Positions 26,996-36,187 of a stretch of 64,000 bases of DNA are shown piece by piece (within the stretch, counting starts at the first letter, position 1; the number at the start of each line of letters is the position of its first letter). This DNA comes from Luteolibacter yonseiensis (GTDB lineage: Bacteria > Verrucomicrobiota > Verrucomicrobiia > Verrucomicrobiales > Akkermansiaceae). Location of the stretch: contig NZ_JAENIK010000011.1 of assembly GCF_016595465.1 (NCBI RefSeq), forward strand, positions 62,001-126,000. Reading direction: 5' to 3'. The notes beneath the pieces were generated by a model. That model did no database searches, was not told the DNA's origin, and saw only the letters and a list, made by a program, of their open reading frames with translations. A program made the translations under genes and the position numbers.

Positions 26996-28570
26996 ATGAA
27001 AACCCACGCCATCCTTCCCGCCGTGATCGCATTCCTGTCAGCGGCCGGCATCCAGCGGATGCCCGCGCGGGAGTGGACGTTCACAGGTATTCCGACGCCG
27101 GTGGAGGCGGAGTTCGTCGCGATGAAAAACGGAGGTGTGGTGCTGCGCGGCCCGAACGGAAAGAGCTTTGAAATTCCTTTCGCGAACTTCGGTGCGGTGG
27201 ACCAGAAGTATCTCCGCGCGGTGGAGGCGAACGGCGGGCAACCGCCACCTCCGGAACCCGGCAAGCCGGTCACCGCACGCACGGGCTACAAGTCCAGGTC
27301 CGTCACCACGCTGGAGAATCAAACCGTCGCTCTCGATGGTCCGATGGAGCTCCACCTCACCGGAGCGGGAGATCCCGCGGTGGGGAGCACCTTCAATTTC
27401 ACCTCGCCGGACGCATGGTTGTTCTTTGAAAACGTCGTTCCCTCCGTGGTGAAATCCAGGTTCCTGAGTCGCATGCGGGTCGATGGTTCGAAGGCTTCCA
27501 CCGAGACGAACGTCCGCGTGGTCCGGTATGGATCCGGAGCGGTGGTGATTCCGCAGCCCCCCGATTTCCCAGCCCTGACGGTTTATGACGGCACGAATCT
27601 CACAGGCCAGTCCAAGCCGTTGAAGTGTTTCACCCGATACGATGACGCCCGGCTCGGAGCGCTGAAGAAATCCATCAGCTCGTTCGTGCTCAAGCGTGGC
27701 TACACGGCGACGATCGCCCGGGAGGAGGATGGAAGCGGCGTCAGCAGGAACTACGTCGCGCAGGATCACGATCTGGTCATCGACAGCCTGCCGGCGGAGC
27801 TGGACAAGAACATCCGGTTCATCCGCATCTATCCGTGGCGGTGGACCGGGAAAAAAGGTATCGCCGGAGGGATCGGACAGAAGCTGGAGGCCGCTTGGTT
27901 CTACGATTGGAACATCGGCACGGATTCGTCACCGGACGTGGAATACGTTCCCATCGCCCAGAAACTCGGCTGGCCGAACCTCGATCAGAACTGGGAAAAG
28001 CGCGGTTCAGTCCACCTTCTCGGCTTCAATGAGCCGGACCACAAGGACCAGTCGAACCTTACCGTGGACCAGGCGATCAAGGCCTGGCCCGCGCTCCTTG
28101 TCTCCGGGTTGCGTGTGGGTTCTCCCGCGGTGTCGGACGGTGGTCTTGGCTGGCTCTATGATTTCATGGGCAAGGCGAAGGCCGCCAACCTGAGGGTGGA
28201 CTTCGTGGCCGTGCACTATTACCGCGCCGTCGGCGATCCGGGAGATGCGAAGGGTGCGGCGGACCAGATGTTCCGCTTCTTGAAAGACATCCATGACCGC
28301 ACGAAGCTGCCGATCTGGGTGACGGAATGGAACAACGGCGCGAACTGGACCACCGCCCCGGATCCGAACGACCGGCAGCAGAAGGCCGCCATCGCCGCGA
28401 TGATCAAGATGATGGATGAAACCCCGTTTGTGGAACGCTACGCCGCCTACAACTGGGTGGAGGCCTGTCGGGAACTCAGCCGCAAGGACGGGTCGCTCAC
28501 GCCTGCCGGAGAGGTCTATCGCGACCAGAAATCACCCGTTTCTTACATTCAGGAAAAGGTCGGGAAATAG
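26996..28570 (+). CDS. Secreted glycosyl hydrolase (GH128/Asl1-like) with SHD1-type N-terminal domain
   Basis: A 524-residue exported protein. A signal peptide (MKTHAILPAVIAFLSAAG) precedes an SHD1-like domain (about residues 24-75: REWTFTGIPTPVEAEFV, GGVVLRGPNGKSFEIPF) and a beta-rich middle part. The C-terminal TIM-barrel glycosyl hydrolase has the two likely catalytic glutamates in LLGFNEPD and WVTEWNNG, as in Asl1-type GH128 endo-beta-glucanases. It probably cleaves beta-1,3-type glucans outside the cytoplasm. SHD1-like domains recur in another secreted protein of this window (30301-31752). Confidence 0.82.
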   Translation: MKTHAILPAVIAFLSAAGIQRMPAREWTFTGIPTPVEAEFVAMKNGGVVLRGPNGKSFEIPFANFGAVDQKYLRAVEANGGQPPPPEPGKPVTARTGYKSRSVTTLENQTVALDGPMELHLTGAGDPAVGSTFNFTSPDAWLFFENVVPSVVKSRFLSRMRVDGSKASTETNVRVVRYGSGAVVIPQPPDFPALTVYDGTNLTGQSKPLKCFTRYDDARLGALKKSISSFVLKRGYTATIAREEDGSGVSRNYVAQDHDLVIDSLPAELDKNIRFIRIYPWRWTGKKGIAGGIGQKLEAAWFYDWNIGTDSSPDVEYVPIAQKLGWPNLDQNWEKRGSVHLLGFNEPDHKDQSNLTVDQAIKAWPALLVSGLRVGSPAVSDGGLGWLYDFMGKAKAANLRVDFVAVHYYRAVGDPGDAKGAADQMFRFLKDIHDRTKLPIWVTEWNNGANWTTAPDPNDRQQKAAIAAMIKMMDETPFVERYAAYNWVEACRELSRKDGSLTPAGEVYRDQKSPVSYIQEKVGK

Positions 28571-28665
28571 GGTGGAGGGAAAAAATTGTAACAGAATCGG
28601 AACTAGGGCGATTTTTCCCTTCCCAAACGCGCGTTCACTGCTTACTCCTCGCGCCCGCCTGAAAT

Positions 28666-28742
28666 GGTGGTCGTAGCTCAGTTGGTAGAGCCCCGGATTG
28701 TGATTCCGGTTGTCGCGGGTTCGAGTCCCGTCGATCACCCCA
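28666..28742 (+). tRNA. tRNA-His (GTG), canonical
   Basis: A standard cloverleaf: acceptor GTGGTCG/CGATCAC, D-arm GCTC/GAGC with a GG-containing loop (AGTTGGTA), anticodon GTG in the loop TTGTGAT, and T-loop TTCGAGT. G-1 (28666) faces C73, the histidine identity pair, and CCA is encoded. This is a useful control for the odd tRNA-His in the array at 53295. Confidence 0.95.
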
Positions 28743-28806
28743 TCTTTCCCGTCGGAACTTCGTCAGATGTTTGGACGGGTGAGGGGGAACCTTAATAGAA
28801 CGTCTG

Positions 28807-29490
28807 ATGCAGCCGCTTGAGAGCAGGATTCATTACAAATTTCGCAATTCGCTGTTGTTGGCGGAAGCGTTGACCCATCCCAGTCTCGCGTACGAATCGC
28901 AGAAGCCGCATTTCGACAACCAGCGCATGGAGTTTCTCGGCGATGCCGTGCTGCAACTTATTGTTACGGAAGAACTTTTCAAAATGTTCCCGGATTTCAC
29001 CGAGGGACGCCTCACCAAACTCCGCTCCCGCGTGGTTTCCAGAAGAGCTCTCGCCCGCTTCGCAATGGCGATCCACCTCGGCGATTATGTGCTGTTGGGA
29101 AAAGGAGAGGAAGCCACCGGCGGACGCCGCCGCCTGTCCACTTTGGCGGATGCCTTCGAATCGCTCATCGGCGCGGTTTATCTGGATTCCGGACCGAACC
29201 CGGCGCGCGAGCTGGTCCTGCGGCTTTTCGAGTCGGAGATCGGCAACATGATCACAAGCCCCGAGGAGCGGAATCCCAAGGGCGAACTGCAGGAATGCCT
29301 GCAGGCGATCCATCCGCAGGCACCGGTTTACCGGGTCATCGGAGAAAGCGGTCCCGACCACCGGCGTGTTTTCCAGTCCGAGGTTTCCTGGCAGGACCGG
29401 GTGCTCGCGACCGGAAAAGGCAAAAGTAAGAAAGAAGCCGAAGCCCGCGCCGCCGCAGAGGCCCTGCGTGCGAGAGTGTGGGAGAGGTAA
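28807..29490 (+). CDS. rnc: Ribonuclease III
   Basis: A 227-residue double-stranded RNA endonuclease. The signature NQRMEFLGDAVL (about residues 38-49) holds E42 and D46 of the metal site, and the second acidic cluster lies in LADAFESLIGAVYLD. A C-terminal dsRNA-binding domain runs from NPKGELQECLQ to the end (GKSKKEAEARAAAEAL). It processes rRNA and other structured RNAs. It starts 65 bp after tRNA-His and may share its transcript. Confidence 0.96.
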   Translation: MQPLESRIHYKFRNSLLLAEALTHPSLAYESQKPHFDNQRMEFLGDAVLQLIVTEELFKMFPDFTEGRLTKLRSRVVSRRALARFAMAIHLGDYVLLGKGEEATGGRRRLSTLADAFESLIGAVYLDSGPNPARELVLRLFESEIGNMITSPEERNPKGELQECLQAIHPQAPVYRVIGESGPDHRRVFQSEVSWQDRVLATGKGKSKKEAEARAAAEALRARVWER

Positions 29491-29562
29491 CCCGCGGGTA
29501 TTGCCCATAATACGTGCTTCCGGCCGTCTTGACTGGCGGAGGATGAAATAGGAGCATCGGGC

Positions 29563-29967
29563 ATGTCTCATCCTCACCCGTCCCTGCGATTCCGGCTGAC
29601 AGTTGCGATGGGCATCAGATTTTCCCAGATCGTCTTGGTCACGGTCGCGCTGGTGTGTCTTGCGTTCAGTCATGCGTTGACGGATCGGAACCAGACGACC
29701 TACGAGAGCCTGACGTCCGTGATCGGGAATCTCAAACAACTCAGGGACAATAAAGCCATTTCCGGCGACGAGTTCTATGCCATCAAGGATCGGCTCGACC
29801 CGCTGATGCGTCCGGTAATCCATGATCCCTGGTTGCTGCGGAATACGCTTGGGATGGGTTGCGCGTGCCTCTTCCTCTCGTCATTGCTGTCGATGTTCGG
29901 CATCCGATGGAAATCCCGGACGCTTCTTCTGGAAAGGGAAACCCATCAGGCGGCGGGCAATGGATGA
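29563..29967 (+). CDS. Small membrane protein, unknown function
   Basis: A 134-residue protein with two membrane segments (about residues 22-42 and 95-115) separated by a soluble helical loop. The start could be ATG 29563 or the internal ATG at residue 16. It overlaps the next gene by 8 bp. No family recognised. Confidence 0.55.
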   Translation: MSHPHPSLRFRLTVAMGIRFSQIVLVTVALVCLAFSHALTDRNQTTYESLTSVIGNLKQLRDNKAISGDEFYAIKDRLDPLMRPVIHDPWLLRNTLGMGCACLFLSSLLSMFGIRWKSRTLLLERETHQAAGNG

Positions 29968-30277
29968 AGATACGGAATACGCCTCAAGCATGGGGTTGAA
30001 TCTCGAGCGTGGCATCGCGCTGGGGCTGGTGGTCCTTTGGGCGGTCATCGCCTTTTTCATCGGCGGACCGGTATTGGCGATGCGGGCCGTTTTGGTTTTT
30101 TCATTCCCGCTCGCCTTCATCTGGCTTCCCGAGGTGATGGCGAAATTACAGGCCTCCGAGCGTCATGAAGGCTTCCGCCTGGAGGGTGGTGTGATGCCGG
30201 CGGTCATGAAATGGATGGGATGGTTCATTCTCCTCGGAGTGCCCGCGGTTTGGGGGATTTTCTGGTGGGCGATCTGA
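29960..30277 (+). CDS. Small membrane protein, unknown function
   Basis: A 105-residue protein starting at ATG 29960 inside the end of the previous gene. It has hydrophobic segments at about residues 17-35, 40-55 and 85-104. Its coupling to the preceding membrane protein suggests a pair. No family recognised. Confidence 0.55.
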   Translation: MDEDTEYASSMGLNLERGIALGLVVLWAVIAFFIGGPVLAMRAVLVFSFPLAFIWLPEVMAKLQASERHEGFRLEGGVMPAVMKWMGWFILLGVPAVWGIFWWAI

Positions 30278-30300
30278 CCGCCGCCACATGCCTGGGAAAT

Positions 30301-31752
30301 TCAAGGCAGGATCATGAAGATACCGCCGTTGCTGGCCCAGTTCGCGACCGAAACGGGCACCCAGCGGCGTTCGAAGCTCGCACCCCATGAATCGCTGACG
30401 GCGATTTCCTGGGTGGCTTCGTTGTAGCCGATGATCATGCAGACGTGATACTGCTCCTCGGGTTTGGTGGACTTGGCGAGTTCCGCGGCGGCGGTGGCGA
30501 TCTCGGTGGCGTAGGTCTTCCAATCGGTGACCTTCGCGCGGGTGGCGGTGTTCTGGTCGGCGATCTTGTTGTAGGCGGGCATCGAGCAAAGCCGCCACAT
30601 GATCGGGATGCCTTGATCGATGTAGCGTTTCACGTCGCGGACGCGGAGCTCGCTGATGGGTTCGTCCTTGATGCGGCGGCCCTTGCTGAGGACCTGGTGG
30701 CGCACGTTGTCGAGCAGCAGTTCGACGGAGGTTCCCCCGCCCGCCTGGCTCTGGCCGACCATGGCGAGCAGATACATGTCCGCCTCAAGCCCCATGGTCC
30801 GCATGGCCCGCTCGAACGTTGCCGGCACGCAGTATCCTTTGGGGCCTTGGTCGACCATCGGGATTTCGGAGATGGAGACGTCGCCATTATCGGCTTTCAC
30901 GATGCTGGCGAGCAGGCGTTTTTTGACGTCGGCATCCTTGGTGAGGGACGATTTGCCCCCGGCGTCGGCGAGTTCCGGTGGAACGATGGCGAGGCTGACG
31001 TATTCACCCTCTTCGTTGGAAAGGAGGAACGCCTGGCCATTCCAATCCCACCGGGTGACCTTGCGCCGGGTCTTGCCCTCGCCGTAGCGTTCGGTTTTCC
31101 CTGCTCCCAGGACGGAGGTAAGGGCGGCTGCGACAGTCTGCTCGTCCTGCTCCATCGCGGCGGTGAGGGTTTTGGCGGTGGCGGTGGTTCCTCCTTTGAA
31201 ATGATCCTGGCCCATGCCAGCGGTGCTGCCGAAGTCGCCCTTGTTCGCGTAAACGATGGACATGCTGGTCGCCAGGCCGCCTTCGTTCGAGTAGAGGGCC
31301 ACCGAGTAGGGCATGGCTCCGAAGAGCTTGTATTCCTCCTTGGCGAAGGCCGCGTAGAGCCGCCAGCTGCGACCGTATTTCGACTGGGACTCGGGCCGGA
31401 GCTTGAGAAGCTTGGCAAGCTCGTCCGCCTTGCGGCTGGGGAATGGCACGCCGCTGGCGATTTCCTGACCGGCGGCGGTGTTGAGCTTCCTCGCGAGATC
31501 TCCCGAGGCGGCGGCAAGCCCGGCGATGTAGAGCTGGTCCTCTCCGCTGAGCTTGGATTTCGGGAGTTCGAAGGTTTTTCCATCCTCGCGCTTGAGGGTG
31601 ACGATGTCACCGGTCATGCCCTCGAAGCTGGCGGTGAGCGGTTTGCCCTCCGCGCTGCGGAACACACGCATCTCGCCGCCGTGCGACCACGCGGCCAGCG
31701 CGAGGCTCGTACAAGCGGCGACACTCAACACGCGGGGAGACAGGATTTTCAT
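30301..31752 (-). CDS. Secreted C39-like cysteine protease with SHD1-type domain
   Basis: A 483-residue paralogue of the protein at 8943-10331. The signal peptide (MKILSPRVLSVAACTSLALA) is followed by an SHD1-like domain (about residues 27-75: MRVFRSAEGKPLTASFEG, FELPKSKLSGEDQ). After a middle region of unknown fold comes a papain/C39_2-like domain with C308 in PMVDQGPKGYCVPA, H436 in YHVCMIIGYN and D454 in AVSDSWGASF. Catalytic assignment is by pattern. The ATG at 31752 starts the signal peptide. Confidence 0.75.
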   Translation of the reverse strand: MKILSPRVLSVAACTSLALAAWSHGGEMRVFRSAEGKPLTASFEGMTGDIVTLKREDGKTFELPKSKLSGEDQLYIAGLAAASGDLARKLNTAAGQEIASGVPFPSRKADELAKLLKLRPESQSKYGRSWRLYAAFAKEEYKLFGAMPYSVALYSNEGGLATSMSIVYANKGDFGSTAGMGQDHFKGGTTATAKTLTAAMEQDEQTVAAALTSVLGAGKTERYGEGKTRRKVTRWDWNGQAFLLSNEEGEYVSLAIVPPELADAGGKSSLTKDADVKKRLLASIVKADNGDVSISEIPMVDQGPKGYCVPATFERAMRTMGLEADMYLLAMVGQSQAGGGTSVELLLDNVRHQVLSKGRRIKDEPISELRVRDVKRYIDQGIPIMWRLCSMPAYNKIADQNTATRAKVTDWKTYATEIATAAAELAKSTKPEEQYHVCMIIGYNEATQEIAVSDSWGASFERRWVPVSVANWASNGGIFMILP

Positions 31753-31859
31753 AAAATCCAAGCTCGCGAATCACCCCACGAGGTCAATCCCTAAAATCCG
31801 ACCGCACGGCATTGGCGGTGGAGCGGGATCCGCCGCCGATTGTCCGGCGCATGCAATTC

Positions 31860-32399
31860 TTACTTCGCCTTGAAATGCCGGCCCCTGCCGCTTTCCCAAG
31901 CGTTGCGCACGCTGTTGTAGAGGCCGGTGAGGTCCTTTTCCGAAAGGATGCGGAATTCGATGGATTTCGCATGGGTGGTGTCCGGATACTTTTTCACCAC
32001 CATGTCCTGCACGCCGACGCCGGCTCTTTCGGCGGATTTGTCGACAAGTTCCTTGCTCCGGGCCGTCACGTCAGCCGCCGTATTTCCCGGCAGGGAATCC
32101 GAGATGGGGGAAATGAAATAGAAGCGGGCGAGTGCCTGGCCCACGGTGTCCACGGTGACTTCATCCACGATGAGAGTGCCGTCCAACACGTATTTCGCAC
32201 GGCTGACCGAGACGATGCGGTCGAGAGGAACCATGAAGGAACCATCCGTCAGGGTCGTCTGCCAGAACCGGTTCTGGGCGGGAGAATCGCCGTTTTTCTG
32301 CTCCTCCGCGCTGCCCTCGGGAGCGGGTTCCTGCGCCCGGACGGGCAGTGAGCAGACGAGCGAGCCGACGAAGCAGAGCATGAGGGTTTTCCTGAGCAT
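31860..32399 (-). CDS. Secreted hypothetical protein
   Basis: A 179-residue protein with a clear signal peptide (MLRKTLMLCFVGSLVCSLPVRAQ). The mature part has no cysteine and no recognised domain. It lies on the same strand as, and between, the C39-like protein and the DUF2264 gene. Confidence 0.65.
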   Translation of the reverse strand: MLRKTLMLCFVGSLVCSLPVRAQEPAPEGSAEEQKNGDSPAQNRFWQTTLTDGSFMVPLDRIVSVSRAKYVLDGTLIVDEVTVDTVGQALARFYFISPISDSLPGNTAADVTARSKELVDKSAERAGVGVQDMVVKKYPDTTHAKSIEFRILSEKDLTGLYNSVRNAWESGRGRHFKAK

Positions 32400-32469
32400 G
32401 CGGAGAACCTGACAGGTCGTTTCCGGTTTGGCTAGTCGCGAGTCTTGGCCGGGTTGGACCGGAGAAGCC

Positions 32470-33672
32470 TCATTTCATCGAGTGGTCCGCCGGGACATTT
32501 TCTCCCGCCCAGATGCGTTTCTGCGTCCAATCACGCGCGGGCCCGGTCCAGAGCGGATCGTCGGGAGGAAGCCCGAGGTGGGCCAGACCCGCCAGGCACA
32601 GATAGAGGCTGCCGGTGGAAATGTAACCCTCGCGCACGGCGGGTTGGTGACCGGCGACACCCGCCCGCAGCCACCCGTTTTTATCGAACGTTCCCGGGGC
32701 TTCCAGCATGCGCCGGATCACCGCCGTGAGCCCGCAGCGCACCGCCGCGGGTTCCACGGACTTGGGCAGCTCGTGACGCAGCGCGACGATGGACAGGGTC
32801 TGGAACGCGCCGAAGCGGTAGGCGCTTGACCGGCCGATGACAGGGAAGGTTCCTTCGGGTGAGATCAGGCGCTCCTGCACCTCGGCATAGCGGCCCGCCC
32901 GCTTGAGAACTTCCGGAAATTTCGCCGCCAATGGTGACTTTTTTTCCGCACAGACCTGCAGCACATCGATGAGGGCGGGCTGGATGACGAAGCTGTTGTA
33001 ATAGTCCCAGTGGTATTCCGGGCCGTCGCCATACGTGCCGTCGCCGAGGTACCATTCCTCGTGTTTGGCGAGCGCGCGTTCGATGGGGGGCTGCTCGCAC
33101 TCGCCCGTGCATTTCCACAGCGCGGCCTCGACCAATGCGGAGAAAAGCAGCCAATTGCTTTCGTAGGGTTTGATCCTGCGGGTGGCCTTCAACGCGTCCG
33201 CCAGATTCCGTCGCTGGGTTTCATCAAGCGGCCGCCACAATTGTTCCGGCGCGCGGATGAGTGCCTGTGCGAGAAACGCCGCATCCACCAGAGGCTGGCC
33301 GCCTTTCGTGAAATTCATGCGGTCCGGCGATTCAGGGGCCGTCGCGTGGATCATCGCCTGGTTGGAAAGCCGGATGTATTCCGCCCGCAGGCGGCCTTCG
33401 GGAGTATCGTCCGCTCCCAAGGCCAGCCAGGGAGCGATACCGGCCAGCGTGCGGCCGAACGCTTCGAGGTGGGTGTAATCGCGACGGGATTCCTCGCCCG
33501 GAGCCAGCGGGAGACGTTGTTTCAACTTCCCCTCCGCGAGTGATTCCATCACAGGCCGCGCGATGCGGTCCAACGACTTCACCGCATACGCACGGTCTTC
33601 CGCCCCTCCCGGCTGGGCATAGGTAAAAAGCGGGGTGATCACCAAACAGAGGATCGCGGATATCAATCGCAT
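32470..33672 (-). CDS. DUF2264 domain protein, secreted
   Basis: A 400-residue protein with a signal peptide (MRLISAILCLVITPLFTYAQ) and a full-length DUF2264 domain. Typical stretches are RDYTHLEAFGRTLAGIAPWL, YESNWLLFSALVEAAL, WYLGDGTYGDGPEYHWDYYNSFVIQP and FPVIGRSSAYRFGAFQ. The family is an (alpha/alpha) barrel and is often found near polysaccharide-degrading genes; a lyase or hydrolase role is suspected but not shown. Confidence 0.85.
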   Translation of the reverse strand: MRLISAILCLVITPLFTYAQPGGAEDRAYAVKSLDRIARPVMESLAEGKLKQRLPLAPGEESRRDYTHLEAFGRTLAGIAPWLALGADDTPEGRLRAEYIRLSNQAMIHATAPESPDRMNFTKGGQPLVDAAFLAQALIRAPEQLWRPLDETQRRNLADALKATRRIKPYESNWLLFSALVEAALWKCTGECEQPPIERALAKHEEWYLGDGTYGDGPEYHWDYYNSFVIQPALIDVLQVCAEKKSPLAAKFPEVLKRAGRYAEVQERLISPEGTFPVIGRSSAYRFGAFQTLSIVALRHELPKSVEPAAVRCGLTAVIRRMLEAPGTFDKNGWLRAGVAGHQPAVREGYISTGSLYLCLAGLAHLGLPPDDPLWTGPARDWTQKRIWAGENVPADHSMK

Positions 33673-33811
33673 GATCCGGCACTAAGCGCAGAAGCCGCAT
33701 GGTCTGACAAACGGAATGCCGCCTTCCGGCCCCGCCAAAAATGGGGAGATTAAAATAGTTCGGCAAAGTTAAGAATTGCCACCATGGCGCGGAAAATGCA
33801 GGTTCCCCCAC

Positions 33812-34276
33812 ATGGTCCGTTATCGCCCTAACGTCGCCGCCTTGATCGTCAATTCCGTGGGAAATCTGCTGATTTGCGAACGCTGGACCATTCCCGGCGC
33901 GTGGCAGTTTCCCCAAGGCGGAGTGGATGCGGGCGAGTCGCTCATCGAGGCGCTTCACCGGGAGGTGAGCGAGGAAGTGGGACTGGGTCCGAATCACTAT
34001 GAGGTCGTCAGCCATCGTGAGGGTTACCGCTATCTTTATCCGGAGCACGTCCGGGGGAAAAAAATCCGCAAGCATGGCAGCCACGGGCAGGAGCAGACTT
34101 ATTTCCTCTGCCACCTGAAGCATGACGCCCCCCCGGTGAACGTGAACCAGAAGCAACGCGAGTTCCGCGCCTACCGCTGGATCCTGCCGGAAGAGTTCGA
34201 TCTGGATTGGCTGCCCGCCTTCAAGCGCGACGTTTACCGCGAGGTGATGCGGGATTTTTTCCAAGTGGAACTCTAG
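33812..34276 (+). CDS. rppH: Nudix hydrolase, RNA pyrophosphohydrolase-like
   Basis: A 154-residue RppH-like protein. It starts MVRYRPNVAALIVN, the usual RppH N-terminus (YRPNVG...), and carries a complete Nudix box from GGVDAGE through REVSEEVGL. GQEQTYFLCHL and NQKQREFRAYRWI follow. RppH removes pyrophosphate from the 5' end of mRNA and starts decay. The ATG at 33812 was preferred over upstream in-frame alternatives because of the family start. Confidence 0.88.
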   Translation: MVRYRPNVAALIVNSVGNLLICERWTIPGAWQFPQGGVDAGESLIEALHREVSEEVGLGPNHYEVVSHREGYRYLYPEHVRGKKIRKHGSHGQEQTYFLCHLKHDAPPVNVNQKQREFRAYRWILPEEFDLDWLPAFKRDVYREVMRDFFQVEL

Positions 34277-34313
34277 CCGCGATCTGGCGCGGCTCCGCGA
34301 GACCACTCCGCCG

Positions 34314-35435
34314 TCACAGCCGCAGGCTGGCTGACGGGCACAGCCGCGGATCCGGGTTGGCCTTCAGCGCTTCCACAATGGCGGCCTGCGTGCGTTTGAC
34401 GACTCCTTGGAACACCTGTTTCCCGTTCACCTTCACCGTCACGGCGGCATCCAGATTCACGAGTTCATCGGACAGATTCAGCGTCATCTTCTCCGGGACA
34501 TCTCCTTCCAGCGTGATCTCGTTCCCCTTGACGGTGGCGACGATCTTCTGCCCGGCCTTCGCGCCGGAGGCTGGGATCTCCAGCCAGTAGAACCGATCGT
34601 GGGTGACGTCATCCTGGAACCAGACGATCTTGTCCGGCCATGGATTCCGCGTGTGCTTCGCCATCCACGGAACAGCCTCGGCGTCCTTGCCATTCATCCA
34701 GTGCGGCAGGCCCTTGTAGATTTTCACGAAATGCTCGTAGCCCTTGGGATCGGCTTTTTGCAGGGCGTCCAGCTCCTTTTCCTTCGCGGCGGCGATCTTG
34801 TTCCGGTCATACGCGGCGTCCTCGCCGCCCATGAAGAGGGCGAAGGGAAGATTTCTAACACCCAGGAGGGACGCCTCGTTCGGATGGCCCGCCATCATCG
34901 CCACGGCGGCGAAACGGTCCGCCATGCGCGGGGCGAGCTGCCAGACGCCGTCGCCGCCCGCCGAGTAGCCCATCAGGTAGACTCGGTCCGGATCGACGCC
35001 GCGGGTGGCGACCATGCCCTCGATGAGGCGGGTGAAAAGCGGATCGATGTGACCCTCGTGCCACATGTTCCACGCGTCCGTCGGCGCGCGCGGGGCGAGG
35101 TAGATGCCTTCCTTCGGCTGATAGAGTTTGATCTGGTTCTCCCACTGTCCGTCGTTCATCGCGGCGGGTCCGCTGCCGCCGCCGTGCATGGAGATCCACA
35201 GGCTGCGTTTCCCTTCCGGTGCTTTGCCGAATTCCTTCTCCAGCCACTTCAGGGTTTTTCCGCCGAGAGTGATCGATCTGGCGGAGATCTCCGCCGCGCG
35301 TTTCGTTTTGAGAGTGGCCAGCGTTTCCGCAGCGAGCTTGTCCCGCAGCTTTTCCGCCTGGGCACGGGTGAGATCCTGCGCGAAGGCGGGAAGGGTCAGG
35401 CCGACAAAAACCAACAGGAGCAGACGTTTCATCAT
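34314..35435 (-). CDS. Secreted alpha/beta-hydrolase (esterase/depolymerase-like)
   Basis: A 373-residue exported protein (signal MMKRLLLLVFVGLTLPAFA). It has an alpha/beta-hydrolase core: LWISMHGGGSG (oxyanion loop), YLMGYSAGGDGVW with the nucleophile serine, and GLPHWM near the expected histidine. It resembles Ser-hydrolases annotated as PHB-depolymerase or feruloyl esterase-like. It is the last gene of a coupled trio; its ATG overlaps the HAD stop. Confidence 0.75.
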   Translation of the reverse strand: MMKRLLLLVFVGLTLPAFAQDLTRAQAEKLRDKLAAETLATLKTKRAAEISARSITLGGKTLKWLEKEFGKAPEGKRSLWISMHGGGSGPAAMNDGQWENQIKLYQPKEGIYLAPRAPTDAWNMWHEGHIDPLFTRLIEGMVATRGVDPDRVYLMGYSAGGDGVWQLAPRMADRFAAVAMMAGHPNEASLLGVRNLPFALFMGGEDAAYDRNKIAAAKEKELDALQKADPKGYEHFVKIYKGLPHWMNGKDAEAVPWMAKHTRNPWPDKIVWFQDDVTHDRFYWLEIPASGAKAGQKIVATVKGNEITLEGDVPEKMTLNLSDELVNLDAAVTVKVNGKQVFQGVVKRTQAAIVEALKANPDPRLCPSASLRL

Positions 35436-36187
35436 TTTACCGATTTGGAAATTCCGCCCGGATCATCTCCGGCTCCGACCAGCAACGCGAGTGTTCTCGC
35501 GAAAAATCCGAGCTTCGATATCCACGGCCGCGCGGGATGGACGATCTTCCAACCGTTGCCGCGCGCGAGTTCCGCGAGTCCGGCCGACGGGTTCACCACC
35601 GTGGCGGTTTCGCAAAGCGCGAGCATCGGCAGGTCCGCCGTGCTGTCGGTGTAGCCATGGCAGTTCCGGAGCCGGTCGTCCTGGAAATACGATGCGGGCA
35701 GGATTTGCCGCAGGCGTTCCACCTTGGCGACGCCCTTGTGATTTTCCAGATCCGGGAAAAACGTCCCGGTCTCCACGGGCGTGCCCAGCGTCAGGTGGAA
35801 TCCCAGTTCCCGCCCGATGTGTTTCACATAAAATTCCGGGCTGGCCGATGCGAGGATGAGGAAATCTCCCCTCCGCCTCTGTTCCTCCAGTCGCTCGAGC
35901 AGCTCCGGATAGATCGCCGGCATCACCGCGGATGCGAATTCCCGCGAATATTCATCCAGTTTTTCCGGGGATATTCCGTAGAGATAGCTCAGGAAAATCC
36001 TCTTCATCCCGCCCGCCCCCAGTAATCCGGTGAGCGGCAGGAACGCGAGAAACACCGGCAGGAAAACTCCCCGCCACGGCTCGCGGCGCAGGATGAAGTG
36101 CCGGAACAAGAGCTGGCAGTCCCACGCGATCAAAGTCCCGTCGAGATCAAACAAGGCAATACCCGGGGGCGGAGTGGCGTCATTCAT
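35432..36187 (-). CDS. HAD-superfamily subfamily IB phosphatase
   Basis: A 251-residue HAD-IB hydrolase of the PSPase/YfbB type. Motif I is ALFDLDGTLIAWD, motif II is ILASASPEF, and motif IV is GYTDSTADLPML. It would dephosphorylate a small phosphoester in the cytoplasm or at the membrane. The start at 36187 overlaps the GNAT stop as ATGA, which decides it over the in-frame codon at 36211. Confidence 0.85.
   Translation of the reverse strand: MNDATPPPGIALFDLDGTLIAWDCQLLFRHFILRREPWRGVFLPVFLAFLPLTGLLGAGGMKRIFLSYLYGISPEKLDEYSREFASAVMPAIYPELLERLEEQRRRGDFLILASASPEFYVKHIGRELGFHLTLGTPVETGTFFPDLENHKGVAKVERLRQILPASYFQDDRLRNCHGYTDSTADLPMLALCETATVVNPSAGLAELARGNGWKIVHPARPWISKLGFFARTLALLVGAGDDPGGISKSVK

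Noticed and set aside
30445-31794. Long frame antisense to the C39-like protein gene
   Set aside because: It mirrors the codon pattern of the real gene, which has a signal peptide and catalytic motifs.
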